Assembly: GCF_000159635.1 (NCBI RefSeq)
Contig: NZ_GG667191.1
Span: 510,217 to 567,560, forward strand
Source of the DNA: Corynebacterium lipophiloflavum DSM 44291
GTDB taxonomy: Bacteria > Actinomycetota > Actinomycetes > Mycobacteriales > Mycobacteriaceae
Direction: 5' to 3'
Length of the DNA stretch: 57,344 nt
The notes under the pieces are model-generated. The model saw nothing but the letters and a program-made list of their open reading frames with translations, was not told the DNA's origin and did no database searches. Made by a program: the position numbers and the translations under genes. Below, in pieces: positions 56,669 through 57,344 of this stretch (within the stretch, counting starts at the first letter, position 1; each line of letters begins with the position of its first letter).

Positions 56669-57034
56669 CTAACCCTTGCGGCCCTTGTAGATGCCCCACG
56701 CCGCGCGGATCATAGGAACCTGCAGCGGGACCCGGGCGATGGTGATGAACTGGAGGTACCACGGTTTGCGCCGCCACAGCCACGCCATGTACATGTTCGC
56801 CGGCCAGACCGCAGTCAGGAGCACTGCTGCGCTCAGGCCTCCGACTTTGCGGGTACGCGGGGCGGCGAGCAGCGCCGCCGTGGTTAGTTCCGCCACGCCG
56901 GAGACGTAGGTGTAGAAACGCTGCGAGCCGGGCAGTTGGGGAGGAACGATCCCGTCGAAGGGTTTGGGTCTGACGAAGTGAAGCATGCCGGCCGTGGCAA
57001 GGGCGGGGGCAAGCGAGTATTGGAGGAGGTTCAT
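56669..57034 (-). CDS. DoxX-like small membrane protein, copy 2
   Basis: A 121-residue paralogue of the protein at 42679-43041; APALATAGMLHFVRPKPFDGIVP, YVSGVAELTTAALL, VWPANMYMAWLWRRKPWYLQ and PMIRAAWGIYKG match closely. Four predicted helices. ATG 57034 has TACACT ending 6 nt upstream, again a leaderless-type promoter as in copy 1. It lies upstream of DUF3253 and katE on the same strand. Confidence 0.82.
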   Translation of the reverse strand: MNLLQYSLAPALATAGMLHFVRPKPFDGIVPPQLPGSQRFYTYVSGVAELTTAALLAAPRTRKVGGLSAAVLLTAVWPANMYMAWLWRRKPWYLQFITIARVPLQVPMIRAAWGIYKGRKG

Positions 57035-57040
57035 GTGGCC

Positions 57041-57046
57041 AGTGTA
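57041..57046 (-). promoter_or_regulatory. Leaderless-type -10 for the second DoxX-like gene
   Basis: TACACT on the minus strand ends 6 nt before ATG 57034. Confidence 0.4.
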
Positions 57047-57112
57047 CAAGTGTTCGATTAACATTCGGGCCATGTCGGAAGAGGTTTGTAGGCTGTTGCC
57101 ATAAAAGCCCGA

Positions 57113-57322
57113 ATGCCGGACCGTAAGACTCCATCGCACCTGCTCGAAGGGGTGATTGGTCTGCGCGATCACCTCCGCGTTAGCTACGCCCCCGAGTGGC
57201 ACCCCGCCTATGAACAGGAGGGAGGTGACACCGCCGTCGGTTTCCCCGTCTACCCGGATTGGTTGTGGGAAGGCATGTGGGACGGCAGGAAACCCAGTGA
57301 GGACACAGCAAGGACACACTGA
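57113..57322 (+). CDS. Small hypothetical protein
   Basis: A 69-residue polar protein rich in Trp and acidic residues (RVSYAPEWHPAYEQEGGDTAVGFPVYPDWLWEGMWDG). No recognised domain. The stop overlaps a following ATG (ATGA), and AAGGA lies 8 nt before that ATG, which suggests a real operon beginning here. ATG 57113 has no ribosome site; GTG 57160 is an alternative start. Divergent from the DoxX-like gene. Confidence 0.45.
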   Translation: MPDRKTPSHLLEGVIGLRDHLRVSYAPEWHPAYEQEGGDTAVGFPVYPDWLWEGMWDGRKPSEDTARTH

Positions 57323-57344
57323 TGAATGACGACTACATCGAACC
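57322..57344 (+). CDS. Start of a following gene, cut by the window edge
   Basis: Only the first seven codons (MNDDYIE) are visible. The ATG overlaps the preceding TGA and has AAGGA at suitable spacing, so it is probably the next gene of an operon. Confidence 0.35.

Overview
The window (about 64% G+C, densely packed on both strands) is chromosomal DNA from a Corynebacterium or very close relative. Gene content and order support this: metY-metX, monomeric isocitrate dehydrogenase, trpS beside a YihY protein, upp near an M20 amidohydrolase and an LpdA-type flavoprotein, prpR/prpDBC2, pyc, accBC next to sseA, accD-accE-maf, glnA and gltBD. No rRNA, tRNA, CRISPR array, complete insertion sequence or prophage was seen. 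Identifications rest on reading the proteins and on remembered family features; no database search was run.

Layout. 1-5.0 kb: the end of a PH-domain membrane protein, trmL, folD, a DUF3017 protein and the methionine pair metY-metX. 5.1-8.6 kb: a DUF559/AbiEi-like protein, a long 34-bp-arm inverted repeat and icd. 8.6-14.3 kb: xth, a TRIC-family channel, a GntR-ABC transporter operon, trpS and yihY. 14.3-19.9 kb: a D,D-carboxypeptidase, a VIT1-type iron/manganese transporter behind a DtxR-like box, a frameshifted second TRIC gene, a conserved hypothetical protein with internal duplication, and an NlpC/P60 operon. 20-23.8 kb: upp, an XRE regulator, an amidohydrolase and an LpdA-like flavoprotein. 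23.8-28.9 kb: prpR divergent from prpDBC (2-methylcitrate cycle). 29-41.6 kb: carboxylases (pyc, accBC, accD, accE) with sseA, an ATP-grasp-like protein, maf, DUF3151, a methyltransferase and an RNase H protein. 41.6-44.3 kb: a lipoprotein, a DoxX-DUF3253 pair and a frameshifted ImmA/IrrE-type metallopeptidase. 44.3-52.1 kb: glnA and gltBD (ammonium assimilation). 52.4-57.3 kb: an SDR fusion protein, a large catalase, a second DoxX-DUF3253 pair and the start of another operon.

How the genes fit together. Propionyl-CoA disposal (prpDBC), anaplerosis (pyc), the TCA step icd and acyl-CoA carboxylation (accBC/accD/accE) form a central-carbon and lipid block. glnA and gltBD form the GS/GOGAT cycle, with 18-bp AmtR-like sites before gltB. 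metY-metX make homocysteine from homoserine.

Recurring features. At least fourteen genes have a TANNNT hexamer 6-8 nt before the start codon, the signature of leaderless actinobacterial promoters; trmL and folD have divergent, overlapping -10 boxes of this type. A 78-bp intergenic element occurs twice (28915-28992 and, inverted, 52282-52359) with exactly conserved internal spacing; I regard it as the most promising undescribed item. Three genes carry single-base frameshifts.
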